NCBI GenBank assembly: GCA_946800325.1
Contig: OX326959.1
Span: 14,972,862-15,036,861 of the forward strand
Reading direction: 5' to 3'
From: Luzula sylvatica
Taxonomy: Eukaryota > Streptophyta > Magnoliopsida > Poales > Juncaceae
Length of the DNA stretch: 64,000 nucleotides
Below, one piece after another: positions 23,530 through 36,300 of this stretch (its first letter is position 1; every line of letters starts with the position of its first letter). Position numbers and translations under genes: made by a program. The notes under the pieces were generated by a model. That model was not told where the DNA came from. It did not search any database and saw only the letters and a program-made list of their open reading frames with translations.

Positions 23530-24120
23530 TGGTAAATTTAAAAAATTACATTTCGGTCCTTTTTATTTACATTTTGATCCTTTTTAGTTTAAAAAATTAT
23601 ATTTTGGTCCTTTTTAGAAATGGAGCTCATACATGAGGCCAAGTCATTAGGGTCTTTTTTGTAAAAAAAAAAAATTTAATTTATATTTTGGTCCTTTTTA
23701 ATTTAATAAATTACATTTCGGTCCTTTTTATTTATATTTTGATCCTTTTTAGTTTAAAAAATTATATTTTGGTCCTTTTTATTTATATTTTGATCCTCTC
23801 TTATTTACATTTCGGTCCTTTTTTACATTTTTCAATTTACATTTTGGTCCTTTCTATTTACATTTTGATCCTTTCTATTTATATTTTGGTCCTTTTTAAT
23901 TTAAGTTTCAGTCCTTTTTTATATTTTAATTTATATTTCGGTCCTTTTATTTATATGTTGGTCCTTTTTAGTTTTAATCTACATTTTGGTATTTTTTATT
24001 TACATTTCGAATTTTTTTTTACATTTTTTCTTATTTTACATTTATATTTTAATTTATATTTCGGTCCTTTTTATTTATAGTTGGTCCTTTTTAGTTTTAA
24101 TCTACATTTTGGTCCTTTTT
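23530..24120. repeat. Minisatellite, reverse orientation
   Basis: Tandem, irregular copies of TTTGGTCCTTTTTATTTACA, the reverse complement of the unit at 1140-1580. A short spacer near 23620-23660 contains GAGGCCAAGTCATTAGGG, resembling the 5' box of the Helitrons in this window. Confidence 0.85.
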
Positions 24121-24419
24121 ATTTACATTTCGGTTTTTTTTTTACATTTTTTCTTATTTTAGATTTGGTCTTTGTTTCCTATTTTACATACATATTAAAA
24201 TTTGTGAATATGTCCTGATTATATTAATCGAATTTAGAAGCACCTGAGCAAATGCTATTTATACAAATTATATTAGAAAATAATATTCGTGATAGAATAA
24301 TTTCGTGAACCTCATACATCTATTGACATCATGATATTTGCAAATATGTCGTGATTAGATTAATTTAGTTCAAACGCATGCGCGTTAATTCGCAGACGCG
24401 TTAATTCTATTTAAATAAT

Positions 24420-24462
24420 TATATAAAAAACATCCCGCGCAATTGCGCGGGGATAAAGCTAG
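24420..24462 (+). mobile_element. Helitron 3' terminus
   Basis: A perfect palindromic hairpin CCCGCGCAATTGCGCGGG is followed by GATAAAG and CTAG, with T next: the textbook Helitron 3' end. The 5' end was not located. The minisatellite upstream (23530-24120) is probably inside the element. Confidence 0.85.
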
Positions 24463-25512
24463 TTATAATATACAGTAAACAAGAACTAAAACCTATTTTT
24501 GCACCGCTTCGTAGTCATTGTTTTTATCTTGTCAGATTATTTTTGATATAATTATAATTATAATGATAACCAAAATAAAATTTTATCGAATACCACATCT
24601 TGAGATACAACCGTTTCGTATCCGGTTCGGATAGTGGTCATATTGGATTCGTATACATATTATTTTTTCGGATACATATGTGAATACCAAACTAACCAGA
24701 TTTCTATATGGTTCGGATATTAAACGAATACGGAACCATATTTTTCAAAAAATGAAACAAATACTACAATATCATAACATAATAGTCAGTTTTAGTATCC
24801 GTCAACCGAATCATATCTATATTCATTTGATATCCAAGAGGATATGGATAGTTCACTATTAAAATATATATACGAAATTATAATTATAACTATAACCAAG
24901 ATAAACTTTTAAGAATTATGTATTGTCAAAAAAATGCGAAGTTCTTACCGATGCGCCAAACTCACATTCTTCATCTTATTATAATTAATTAAAAATGAAT
25001 TAATTAATGATAATTGGTTGAATGCTTAACAAAACAATCAAGTCACGAATACGGATATGGGTATCATATCCGACACGATGCAGATACGGCGATACATCAT
25101 TTAAAAAATAAATAGGATATGATATGTGTATTATACATAATTTTTATTATTTTATTAATTATAGCTTATATAATTAATATTTTTAGATATTATATATTTG
25201 ACATAAAATATATTAAATGTTCTATTTACAAAAATAACTTCCTACTATTAAGTAAATGTTTATTATATTTAGTTATTTACGTATATGATTACTCATATGT
25301 TATGATCTCATTTTTTTAAGTACATTTATTTATACATTAGAAGTATCTGATCTGACAAGTATCCGGAAGTATCTGAAAAATATGAACTATTATTTTGAAA
25401 TAAAATATTCCGATACGTTGCGTGGAGTATCTGATACGTATCCGACGAGTATCGGTATCCGATACGATATCCCATACGATACATATTGATTTTTGAAGTA
25501 TCCGTAGGTGAA

Positions 25513-25560
<48 letters not shown>

Positions 25561-26383
25561 AATACTAATATAATATGTATATATAATTAGAAATTCTATA
25601 TCAATTATGTCTCCAACAATAATAATATATAATCATATAATATATTTTTTCTTTTTTGAAAAAGTTTAGAGAAGTTGTTCACCCTTCTTCTAAACATGAT
25701 TTTCATTTAATTATTGAGATATACAATGTTTCTTTTTTGGACTTGCATCATATTTCCAAAATTTGTAAAAGCCCAAAATAAAAATCTTTTGCTTAATTGC
25801 ATGCTATCCTCATCACGGCTCTGTTCGCATCATCAGTTTTGGGAGCATGGTTTCTTTAGGAAGAGGAGTTTTTAGATAATATCAAAATGGGTGTTCGATT
25901 GGCTATTTTGAAATTCAAGGAAATCATACTTTCCACCCAATCCATAAAAACTAGAGTTAATTTTAGACCTTTTCAAAACTTATCTAAAAGTGGATTTTTC
26001 AAAACTTACCTATTTTATAATGTATAAAATTGTATATTTATTTTTAATATTAATTATAATTAATTTATTTAATGTTATCATATATAAAATTTTAATAATT
26101 ATTATTTATTTAATATGTAAGTATTATTTTAATAGTATTTTATAGCAATATTTTATAACATATTTTTTAATAGTTTTTTAATAAACATCTCCGATTCTTA
26201 TCCAGATACTATATTCGTATATGTATTCGTATTCGAAATTGTATATAGTATTCGAATCAGATATCGGATATCGAACACATTTAATATAAAATAGTTTTTA
26301 TTTATTTAATTAAAATTTAATTAATTTAATTTAATTTAATATAATAATAATATTGTATATAGTATTTAGAAATTATTATTATT

Positions 26384-26441
<58 letters not shown>

Positions 26442-26545
26442 TAATACATAATAAAAATGTAGAAATTAATAATAATCACAATAATAATAATAATAATAAT
26501 AATAACAACAACAAAACAACAAAAACAACAATAACAACAACAATC
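24463..26545. other. Spacer between units I and II, no gene seen
   Basis: AT-rich DNA with scattered GTATCCGATAC-type words (24590-24720, 25060-25100, 25350-25510, 26190-26280) that recur upstream of the RRM genes, suggesting old transposon ends. ATA/AAT microsatellites lie at about 25510-25555, 26385-26440 and 26480-26540. Confidence 0.5.
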
Positions 26546-26690
26546 CTAGGTTTTCATCAAACACCTTTTGAACATCCTACACTCGCTGTTTTTGCATTTT
26601 CCTGCTACCAGAGTTTCCTGATATTCATATATTGGTTTCCTGCAACTATGAGTTTCCCGCTGCTGTACAAAACCGCGAGTATAATAAAAT
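26546..26690. other. Short GC-richer patch, origin unknown
   Basis: About 130 bases of mixed composition between the microsatellites and the AT-only block. They are absent from the other copies. The block marks the left truncation of unit II. No domain is recognisable. Confidence 0.4.
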
Positions 26691-28226
26691 AAAATATCGT
26701 TTAATTTAATATAATATAATTTAAAACAATATAAAATATAAAATAATATAATATAATATAAAACAATATAATATAATACCATATAATATAATATAATATA
26801 AAACAATAGAATATAATATAATATAAAACAATAAAATATAATATAAAATAATATAATATCATGTAGTATAATATAGTATAATATAATATAAAACAATATA
26901 GTATAATATAATATAATATAAAATAATTTTATATATTTTATATACCAAAATAATATAATATAATATAATATTAAAATACTATCATATCGTATAATATTTT
27001 ATTATATTATATAATATCAAGTAATATACTACAATATAATATAATAAGGAATTAAATATTAAAATATTAAAATCATGAATTTTGTATCAAGAATCAAACA
27101 AAGAATTTATATACATGATTTTAAAATACAACAAATCAAACAACTCACATAGATTGTCAAATACATGGATAGTAAAATACATATATTTCACATATCCATG
27201 TATATCAAAATCTCTCAAATCAAACATGTCCGTAATGAACTAGAGAGTACCCCTTGCTGATTCGGTAAAAAATATACAACTAATATGTTAGTTAGTTCAT
27301 TTTTTTTAATTTAATTTAGTCTATTTGTTAGGAGCTTTATGGTTTTAATATAAATTTGAAATGTTTTACAATATTATATTTCATCTAATCCTGTAAAATA
27401 ATCAATAAAAATTTTGTTACAATTCACACATAAATTCATTTAATCTTTTTATTTTTCATAAATTTGATAGTAATGTAATTTTTCTTAAAAAATTATCATG
27501 AAAATAAACTACACTGTATGAGATTTGAAAAATGAGCATGATATGCATAACAATATAATTTATGTTACATTCACGATTATTGATAACGAAGACTTAAAGT
27601 GTAATTGAAGATTCTACTAACATAAAATAAAACTAAAGACAATACTAATTTTAAATTGCATTTGATAAATTAATAAATTGAACAAAAATACCAACCAAAT
27701 AATAAGAATGACATGATTGTATTGTTGTAATGTTCATTATTTAATGAAACAAAAATGAAATAGTTGGACTAAATGTCACGAGTTATATTGTGCTACAATT
27801 TGACTCGTTACGTAATAAATTACATGAACAATTTTATAGTTTTTTATTTTATTTATTAGACTTGAACACTTTTAATGCATCAATCGAGAATGTTTAAATT
27901 AATTGATTAGATTTTTTAATTGAATCAATTAATCTTTAATTGAATTAATCAATTTAATCATTAATTCAGGATCAAATCAATCCAATTAAACGCTTTGGGG
28001 GCATGCTATATCCCCCTTAGAAAATCATATGATAAAATAAGAAAAAAACATACTTGGCCTCCCAAACTCATCTCAAAATTATTGATGAGCGGCAAAAACA
28101 AGTTAGATGCATTGATTAGTTTTCTAATTGACTCAATTATATTATTACATATTAATTTATGTGTTAATTTAATTAAATAATCAATTAAATTGCTAATCGT
28201 ATCAATTACCAATATAAATCAACCCA
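26691..28226. repeat. AT block and outer flank segment, unit II left
   Basis: Direct repeat of about 1905-3439. In this unit it continues into the upstream region of gene B rather than into the short arm. Confidence 0.8.
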
Positions 28227-29152
28227 CTTTATTATCATTTTTCACTTTTTCTGTCATGGGACTGCATATATAACCCCTAAAAATAAATACATTTATTTGT
28301 AGAGATTGAGATAGTGACTCATTTATTGACCAGAATATTACATTCCATACCCAAAATTACGAAGCTGTATTATATGATTTTGTTACTTGTGTGAGTTTTT
28401 GTAGAAAAAAATTAAGTATTTTCTTTAGTGAACATGGGTCGGATTATGATCGGATGGGTACTTTCGGATTCGGGTCACTTTTATGTTCGGATTGTTTTCG
28501 AGTGAACTTAATTCGGATCGGATCGGGTCGTGTTCGGATTTTATTTTGATCGGGTTCTTTTCGAGTTAAATTAAGTGTTCGGATGAAATTCTTCTGGCTC
28601 GGATTATGTCGGGTTTAAATTGATTTCAGTTTCGGACAAAAGTAATAATTAAACTTCCAAATTATAAAATTTGAATCAATCAATAAATTCGAATTATATT
28701 CGGATTTCGGGTTATTCGGTTTCGGGTCGGGTCAAGTTCGAGTACCATATAAAACATCTAATTTCGGGTTCGGATTATTTAGTGTCGGATCGGTCCATGT
28801 CGGATTGGATTTCATGTTACTCGGATCGATTTTTCGGATTCGGTCATTTTTGCCAGCTCTAATGATTCTCATGAAAGAGTCCATCTAGAAATATAATACT
28901 TGGCTTCAACATAATAATTTTCTAAGTATTGCACAAAAAATCCGACAAGTAAACCCATGTCAAAAAAGAATCACTGAACTTTTTTTGTTTTCGTCAAAAT
29001 GGTTTATGTGAATCATGATTTTTGAATTGGTTCACACGAATTATGATGCTTATCTGATTTTATTTTTCAAGCGGGTGCAAGTATCTGATGAGTAACGGCA
29101 TCCGATACAATACGATTTAATTATTGAAGTATCCGCGCAACATAGGTGAAAT

Positions 29153-29183
<31 letters not shown>

Positions 29184-29733
29184 AATTATATAATATGTCT
29201 ATATAATTAGAAATTGTATATCAATTATGTCTATAACAATAATAGTATATAATAATATAATTATGTCCATCATAATATAATATAATTGAGTAAAATATAA
29301 TATTATAATAATAAAATAATTATATATCAATTATGTGATAATTATGTAGTAATTATGCAGTAATTGTATTATAATAAAACAATTACATTAACTAATTTTT
29401 TTTTTGAAACATAAACATGCAATTAATTGGTGACTAATATACACATAAATAGTAATGTTTGGTTTTGAAATAGAAACATGATGACTAGGATCTATCTATG
29501 TTTAGTATGTTTAGTTTGTTTATTGTTTAGTCAAGTGTTTAGACACATGCAACTAATCGTGGGGTCCAAATCCAATTTATTAACTTCTTTCCCGCTCCTC
29601 TCAGGCTCAAACCCGATTATTGATTCTCTTCTCTCACCTCTCACCTCTGTCCATCGACAAACAAGAAAGAACAATCTCCTCTTCCGATTCTTTCTTTCTC
29701 TCTTTGATTTTCTGCTCTCCTCTCTCCGTTTCC
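28227..29733 (+). promoter_or_regulatory. Upstream region of gene B
   Basis: Contains a truncated copy of the hAT-like element (about 28440-28861; its outer end is lost between two TGGGTC words), AT microsatellites and, from about 29600, a pyrimidine-rich leader (CTCACCTCTCACCTCTG) ending at the ATG. No TATA box could be chosen confidently among the many AT words. Confidence 0.4.
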
Positions 29734-32700
29734 ATGTCTTCTCTTGCTTATTGCTTGATTTCGGACGCGCCGATGGCGATGGCTACCACTACCAGCTCGG
29801 CTGGAGCTTTCTTGAGGACGAGGGCATGGGCACCCATCCGTCTCATACGTCCAATTTCCCTTATGGACGAAGGCGTATCATTGGTCCTGGGGCCTACTTC
29901 TCTTATGGGCGGAATCATGGCCAGACTCGTGGCGGCTACTTCCCTTATGGGCGGACTCCTTGCCACTACTTACTCGGATGCAGTAATCCACGGCTTAACG
30001 ATGGCCGCACCTCTGGCATACATCGTGGATGAGTGGACGGGAGGATTAATTAAGCAATTGCTGCCTTTCCCGTGCGCCGCAATCCGGTGCACAATTCGCC
30101 GAGCTTCTCCTCCGGTAATTTCTATTTCTTATTATTATTTTTTATAATTTGAATAATAAAGAAATTGCTCCCTGATTAAGAATTAAGAACCTAGGACTTT
30201 TAGGTAAATATAACAATTTTTGGGGTTTGTTTGTATATTCAATAACACAAGAGCTTGAGTGTCTAATGATCATCATTTTGCTCTGATAGTATCGATTTCA
30301 ATTTATGCTTAGTTTCGCCTAATTATCCCCCAAATTCCACTGAAATCTTGCAATTAACCTCACTATCGATCAAGATCGTGACAGATCATTAAATACACTA
30401 ACCTAGTTGCTTCTTAATTTTTTTTAAAAAAATTCAATTTTATTAAATTTCAAATTCACCCCACTTTTGCCAGGTCGAGAACAGAGCAGAACTCACGGAG
30501 CCGGCGATGGCCGAGCCGGAGTTGCTCGAGCCGGCGATGCCCGAGCCGGAGCTGCTCGAGCAGGAGATGGCCGTGCAGGCGTTGCTCGAGCTGGCGATGG
30601 CCGAGCCGGAGCTGCTCGAGCCGGCTATGCCTGAGCCGGAGCTGCTCGAGCCAGCTATTTCCGAGCCGGAGCTGCTCGAGCCGGCTATTTCCGAGCCGGA
30701 GCTGCTCGAGCCGGCTATTCCCGAGACGGAGGTGCCCCAGCAGGTCCTGCGGGAGCTGGCGCTGCTGTTGTCTCTGCCGGTTTTGCCCACCAGTACCGAT
30801 AATCACGAGGTAAGATACAAAATTTAAATATGGTAATTTGTAAGATAGAGACCCGGTACCGGGTACTGACTCGTTTCTTTGTCATTGCATTTGGACGCGG
30901 TACCGGGTACGGATCCATTACCGTGTTGTGGTACAGATCCATTATAAAAATCATGATTTATCGTGTGCGTTTTCTAATATGTTTATTTTTCTTCTTTGTA
31001 ATTTATTTCTAGGTGGAATTTGTGACAATCAAGGAGAAGAATGGGGTCTACGGCTTAGGGTTCACTCCCCAGGTAATTATGAAATTTACAAAAATAAAAA
31101 TTGAAACTTCTTATTTGTATTTCTAAATTTCAGATAATATTGCTTGTAATCAAGAGAGCCCCAACGCCCAGTGCCATGGTGGAGTTGTTCGCAACTCTTG
31201 GCTTTCAATTGTCCGCGGTACAGGCGGGACAGTACCAGCGGTTTGCTGCTCAATACACAATTGAGGAGCTCGATAGAAAGGTTAGTATTCATATCATTAT
31301 TTCAAAAACAATTTTTTTAATTATTATTAACATCTTTTTTTTATTTGGTTAGATCCGAGAGTACCAAATGGAGCAACTTAGGGGGGACCTGCCTGCCCGA
31401 GACCCGCCAGCCTGGGACGCATCACCAATTCGCCAAGCTTCTCCTCTGGTAATTTATATTTCCTATTATTATTTTTTATAATTTAAATTAGGAATGTCTC
31501 TATGTAAAAAGGAGAAAGAAAACCAGGGCGGGTTTATGAAAAAGAGTTGTTTCTTTATATATGTAAGCATCATTGTAATAATCCTCCTTGCGAGTGTATA
31601 ATGATCATCATCAACATATGTTTTACAATGAAATATTGTAGTTTAAAGAAAACCAGGGTGGGTTTATGAAAATGTTCTTCAATTTGTGCTAAATTTCGAT
31701 TCAAATTCTCACCCAAATTCCACTGAAATATTGCAATTAACCTCACGTGACAGATCCTTTAATTTTAAAAAGACTTCAATTTTATTAATTCCAAATTCAC
31801 AACTCTTTTGCCAGGTGGAGAACACAGAAGAAACGACGGAGACGGCAGTGGCGGAGCCTGAGCCAGAGCTAACTGAGCCGGAGACGGCAGTGGACGAGCC
31901 TGAGCGTGAGCCAGAGCTGTCCGAGCCGGAGACGGCGATGCCCTTGTGTCCAGCCCGAGACCCTCCAGCCCTGAACCCGACTTCACCACCGCCCTCTCAC
32001 CCGGCAGCACGGGACGCATCACCACCCTCCTCTTTCCCGCCTGCACCTGCGCGAGACGTTTCACCACCGCCCTCTAACCCGCCTGCGCGGGACGATTCAC
32101 CACCGCCCTCTAGCCCGCCTGCGCGGGACGTTTCCCCACCGCCCTCTAACCCGCCTGCGCGGGACGATTCACCACCGACCTCTAACCCGCCTGCGCGGGA
32201 CGTTTCCCCACCGCCCACTAACCCGCCTGCGCGGGACGCTTCACCACCCCCCTCAGACCCGACCGCCCAAGACCCTCCTGCTCTGGACCCGACTTCACCA
32301 CCCCTCTCTCACCCGACTGCACGGGACCCGGCTTTTCGACAGGTCGCGGCCTCTCCACCGTCCTCGGCTCCCCGACAGGTGGCGGCCCGTCGACAGTTGG
32401 CGGCTCCCCAGCAGGTGGCAGCCTCCCCCCCTGCCCTGGCTCGCCAACAGGTGGCGGCCTCTCCACCGACCCTGGCTCGCCGACAGGTGGCGGCCTCTGG
32501 ACCCAATCCGGCACAGAATATACTTCATGTGGCAGGCCTTCCGTCATCGTGGACGGAGAGGAATCTCATGGACATATTCCAACCGTATGGAATAGTGCAT
32601 GGGGCGGTATGTTTACTTCTCTGAATTTTTGCAACTTAGTATAAAAATGTTCTTTTTTCCTAATTTTTTGTTTATGTTAATGTTTTAGGTCATCATGAGG

Positions 32701-32838
32701 GGCCCAGTCTCGAGAGGGTATGGTTTTGTGACGATGGCGAGTCCGGAGGAGGCGAGGCGGTGCATCGATGAGATGCACGGCCGTTATTTTGGAGCATTCA
32801 AAATGTCGGTGGCGCCGAAAAAAAACAAACGCAACTAA
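29734..32838 (+). CDS. RRM-domain protein, copy B, intact seven-exon frame
   Basis: Exons 29734-30114, 30474-30809, 31013-31072, 31134-31280, 31353-31448, 31815-32606 and 32689-32838 all have GT-AG borders and are all phase 0. Together they encode 653 aa. The start at 29734 is kept in all three copies; an upstream in-frame ATG at 29620 is not conserved in copy C. Exon 1 has three SLMGG-type repeats. Exon 2 is about eight 10-residue EPELLEPAxx repeats. Exon 6 starts with acidic TEPE repeats, then ARDxSPPPSNPP repeats, then AAxPRQVA repeats. It ends in the first half of an RRM (RNP2-like ILHVAGL), completed in exon 7 with RNP1 RGYGFVTM and a Lys-rich tail. RRMs bind single-stranded RNA; the role of this protein is unknown and I recognise no named family. 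Gene C faces it convergently. Confidence 0.72.
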
Positions 32839-33395
32839 TTATTTTTATTGCTTGGTATATAAAAATGATTTGGTATTTATATATAATTGATTTCATTTAT
32901 TATTGGTTGGTTTAAATAAATTTATTTATTATTGCTGTTCTGTTTTTATTTGTTATTTGGGATGACTATTTATTGGCAAATTGAATGAATTTGGCTGAAT
33001 TTGTTTTGTTACGAAATATGGAAATAACATTATTTCTAGTATATTCCTTGTAAATCTTAAAATAACAAATTTATTCCTTCTAAATCTTAAAATAACATAT
33101 TTATTCGTTCTAAATTATAAATATCAAATTTATCATCATCAACTTAATTTGTATCAAATTTACCCCTTTCAAACTTGTATCATTATTGAATATGTGGAAA
33201 CAGTAAAAGTACTTCAATACGTTTATACACGGGCCATAGTTCTCGTGATTTATACGAGAGGAGGAAATGAGATGGCTTTTATTTTGTAGGTTAATAATGA
33301 AAGGTTTTTCTCTTGAAAAAGTGTTGAATATATGGTATTCACATATATCATTGAACAATTTTACTTTCAAGCAAATAATATCAAAGAACTTAATT
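32839..33395. repeat. 3' flank of gene B
   Basis: Inverted counterpart of about 12720-13267 and 44035-44578. It ends at the target-site duplication of the LINE-like insertion. Confidence 0.7.
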
Positions 33396-36300
33396 TTTTT
33401 TTTGTTGAGAAAAATAGAGTAGGTTCTTATGTCCTACTTCTATTATTAATTGCAAAAAATGTTTTTTACAATCATTAAGCAAGTTGAAGATATTTGCCCT
33501 ACTCTAACTAAAAATCACTAAATCCTAAATACCTTCAACTAAACTTGCTTATAATTAACTCAACCCAAGTTTCAACCTAGAATTTGGATTCCCGGTATCC
33601 CATATCCCAAGTTGAAGATATTTGCCCTACTCTAACCCAAGTTTTTAAATCCAGGATATCCCATATCCCAAAAGACATCATTTCATATCCCAGAATTTGG
33701 ATTCCCGGTATTAAGTAACCTAGAAATCAAATGCAGCACTCTAATTGACCCTAAGTATAAATAGTAAATTTATCCCCACTGCCGCCTCTCTTTCTTCTTC
33801 CCTCTTTAACTCCGCCAGATCTACCATCCTCATCCCTCTCTCATGGCGATTTTATATGTAACCTATGAATTAGATCTGCAAGCCTCATCCTTGTACTCAT
33901 GTACTCCCCTCACTCATGGAGTATATCTACAAGCCTCATCCTTCTCTTCCTTGAATTCCTGTGCTTCCCTCACCCATGGAGATCTTAAGGTATTATCTTC
34001 TTCTTCTTCTGTTTAATTTGATTTCACAATCTCAATTTCGGGTCTTTCTTCTTCATTTATTTCCGAATTAAACCACCAGTTTCCTCATTTCTCTTTTCTC
34101 TGTTTGCGTCTATTTTCTTCATCTCTAATTGCTTCCTCTTCAACCGTTGAGTTGCTCTTTACTTCCTCTTCCTCTTCCTTACATCATGATCCTCTCTTTC
34201 AATTTTTTCTGCATAATTATAAAAATTAGTAGAATCCATATCTGAAACTAAAATACTCGTGTTTTATTTTGAATTTATAGAGATAATTATTTCAATTTAT
34301 ATATGTATATTCTCCACTTAAAATGAACAAGTACTAAGTACTTTGTTCACCTAATAAATTTAAAATTGTGTCCTTAATTTCATCATTAATTTCTATTCCA
34401 GTGGAAGATAATATATCTTCAATTTCATTTTTATCTAAAATTTCCATTTTCCCTTCTAAATTTAATGATTTAATTTCTGTAATATTTTTCTTATTATATT
34501 TATGTCTTTTAGATCTATCTTTTTGAATTTCTTTAAATTTGACAAGTTGTGCTTTTTCCATAGGAGATTGATAATGATTTACTTGTTTATTTAATAATCT
34601 AGAACTTCTTCTTTGTTCATCAATTTTTATTATTTTAGTTTTATTTTTTAATTTATTCTCTGATACTTTTTGATTAGATTGGTTTATTGTGCTCTCCACT
34701 ATCTCTAAAGAAGAAGTTCTACTTTCATTGGTATGTTGTTTTTTGTTCAACAAATCATTATTGAAATTTTCAGTAATTTTATAAAAATGATCACTTATCT
34801 TTTTTTGATTTTTTTCAGGAATTTGTAATCTATTGAATGATAAAGGCAAATTTTCCTGTATACTTTGTAAGTTTTCATTTTCTGAATTCTTAATAATTAT
34901 ATTTCCTTGACTCATTACATAATTAGTTCCATTTATGTTATTTGTATCATTTGATGATTCAACCCTAATTATTTCCATAGTATTATCATATTTATTTGGA
35001 ATTAGGGTTGTATCATCTAATTCATATGGCTCAATAATATTAAATGAGGGTATTAATTTATTAAATTCATTTTCTATTATTTGTGATTTTGAACCCAATA
35101 TTGAATCAAGAAAGTTTGGTAATGACTTTTGTTCATCATAAATAATCAATTGTTTTGTAGTCATCAATTTATCAGCTTCTGACTGTTTTTTCAAAATATT
35201 TTCAAGTGGTTTTATACTCAATTGTTCACTTTCTTTGTTGCTGTTATTTATATTATTTGACAAAATGTCTATTTTACCCTTGACTCTCCAGTAAGAAATA
35301 ATTTTTTTCTTTTTTTGCCAGATTTTAATAATTTTCCTTTTATTATTTTTAATAACATTAGCAACATTTCCCTTATCAACCTTTAATTCATTTTTTTTAT
35401 TTTTTGGATGAATTTTCTTCTCTCTTAAATTTATGTCATTTTTATTCATTTGAGAAGAACTTGCAATACTAGTTATTTCCTTAACAGGTAATATAGTTAT
35501 AAAGTCTTTATCAATTAATTTAATTGAATTAGGAATTTTGATATTTTCTTTGCAATTTATTAACAATTTAATACTTGAAATTATTTTTGTTGGAATGTAG
35601 GTACCAACTGATATTAAAGTACCAAAAGATTGAGTGATTTTTGTTAAAGAGATAGGGTTACAATAAATATCAGGTAATTTCTCTAGTTGTATTTCCTTAG
35701 TCAAAATTTTGAAATTATTTTTTGTGATATTTGTTGATAAATTTACTATTATTTGATTATTTTCTATTTCAGGACTCATAGCTTGTTTTTCTTTTTGAGT
35801 ATATGAAAGTTTTGGTTTAGAAAAAGGTATGTTATTTTCAAAATTATTCATTTGAGTATAGCAAAATTTTTCAACATGTCCTAATTTAAGACATTTATAA
35901 CATCGTATTGGTTCCCTACATTCGTATCTCGTATGTGTAGTTGATAAGCATCGAAAACATTTCATTTGTTTGTGATTAGTATCTAATGCCCATTGATTTA
36001 TATTTTGATTTAGGGCTTGAGCATAATTAGGTTTGGGATACATGATGAAAGTAATTTAGAGAGATAAGAAACTTAGCCGTTTGGAGCAATCTTCAAAATC
36101 TTCATGTTTGGTATATGGGAATCTTGCACTAGAGAGGTTGAAGTAGCACCCTTGACTGGAGAGGTTGAAGAAATGGCATCCTGGACTGGATGGCACCCTT
36201 GACTGGAGAGGTTGAAGAATTAACCCCCTAGATTGGCGAGAGGCTCACTGAAGATCTTGAGAGGTTGAAGAAAATGGAGAGGTTTAAGTAACTGGAGGAT

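Noticed and set aside
29620..29733. Upstream in-frame start for RRM gene B
   Set aside because: The extension is not open in copy C because of indels in the pyrimidine-rich leader, so it is probably 5' UTR.
30443..30806. Ser/Gly-rich and Leu/Arg-rich antisense frames over exon 2
   Set aside because: Shadows of the 30-bp EPELLEPA repeat in other frames.
31997..32547. Antisense frames across exon 6 of the RRM genes (also 13559-13888 and 44842-45217)
   Set aside because: They come from the reverse complement of GC-rich coding minisatellites; splice sites, RNP motifs and the stop codon pattern all support the sense strand.
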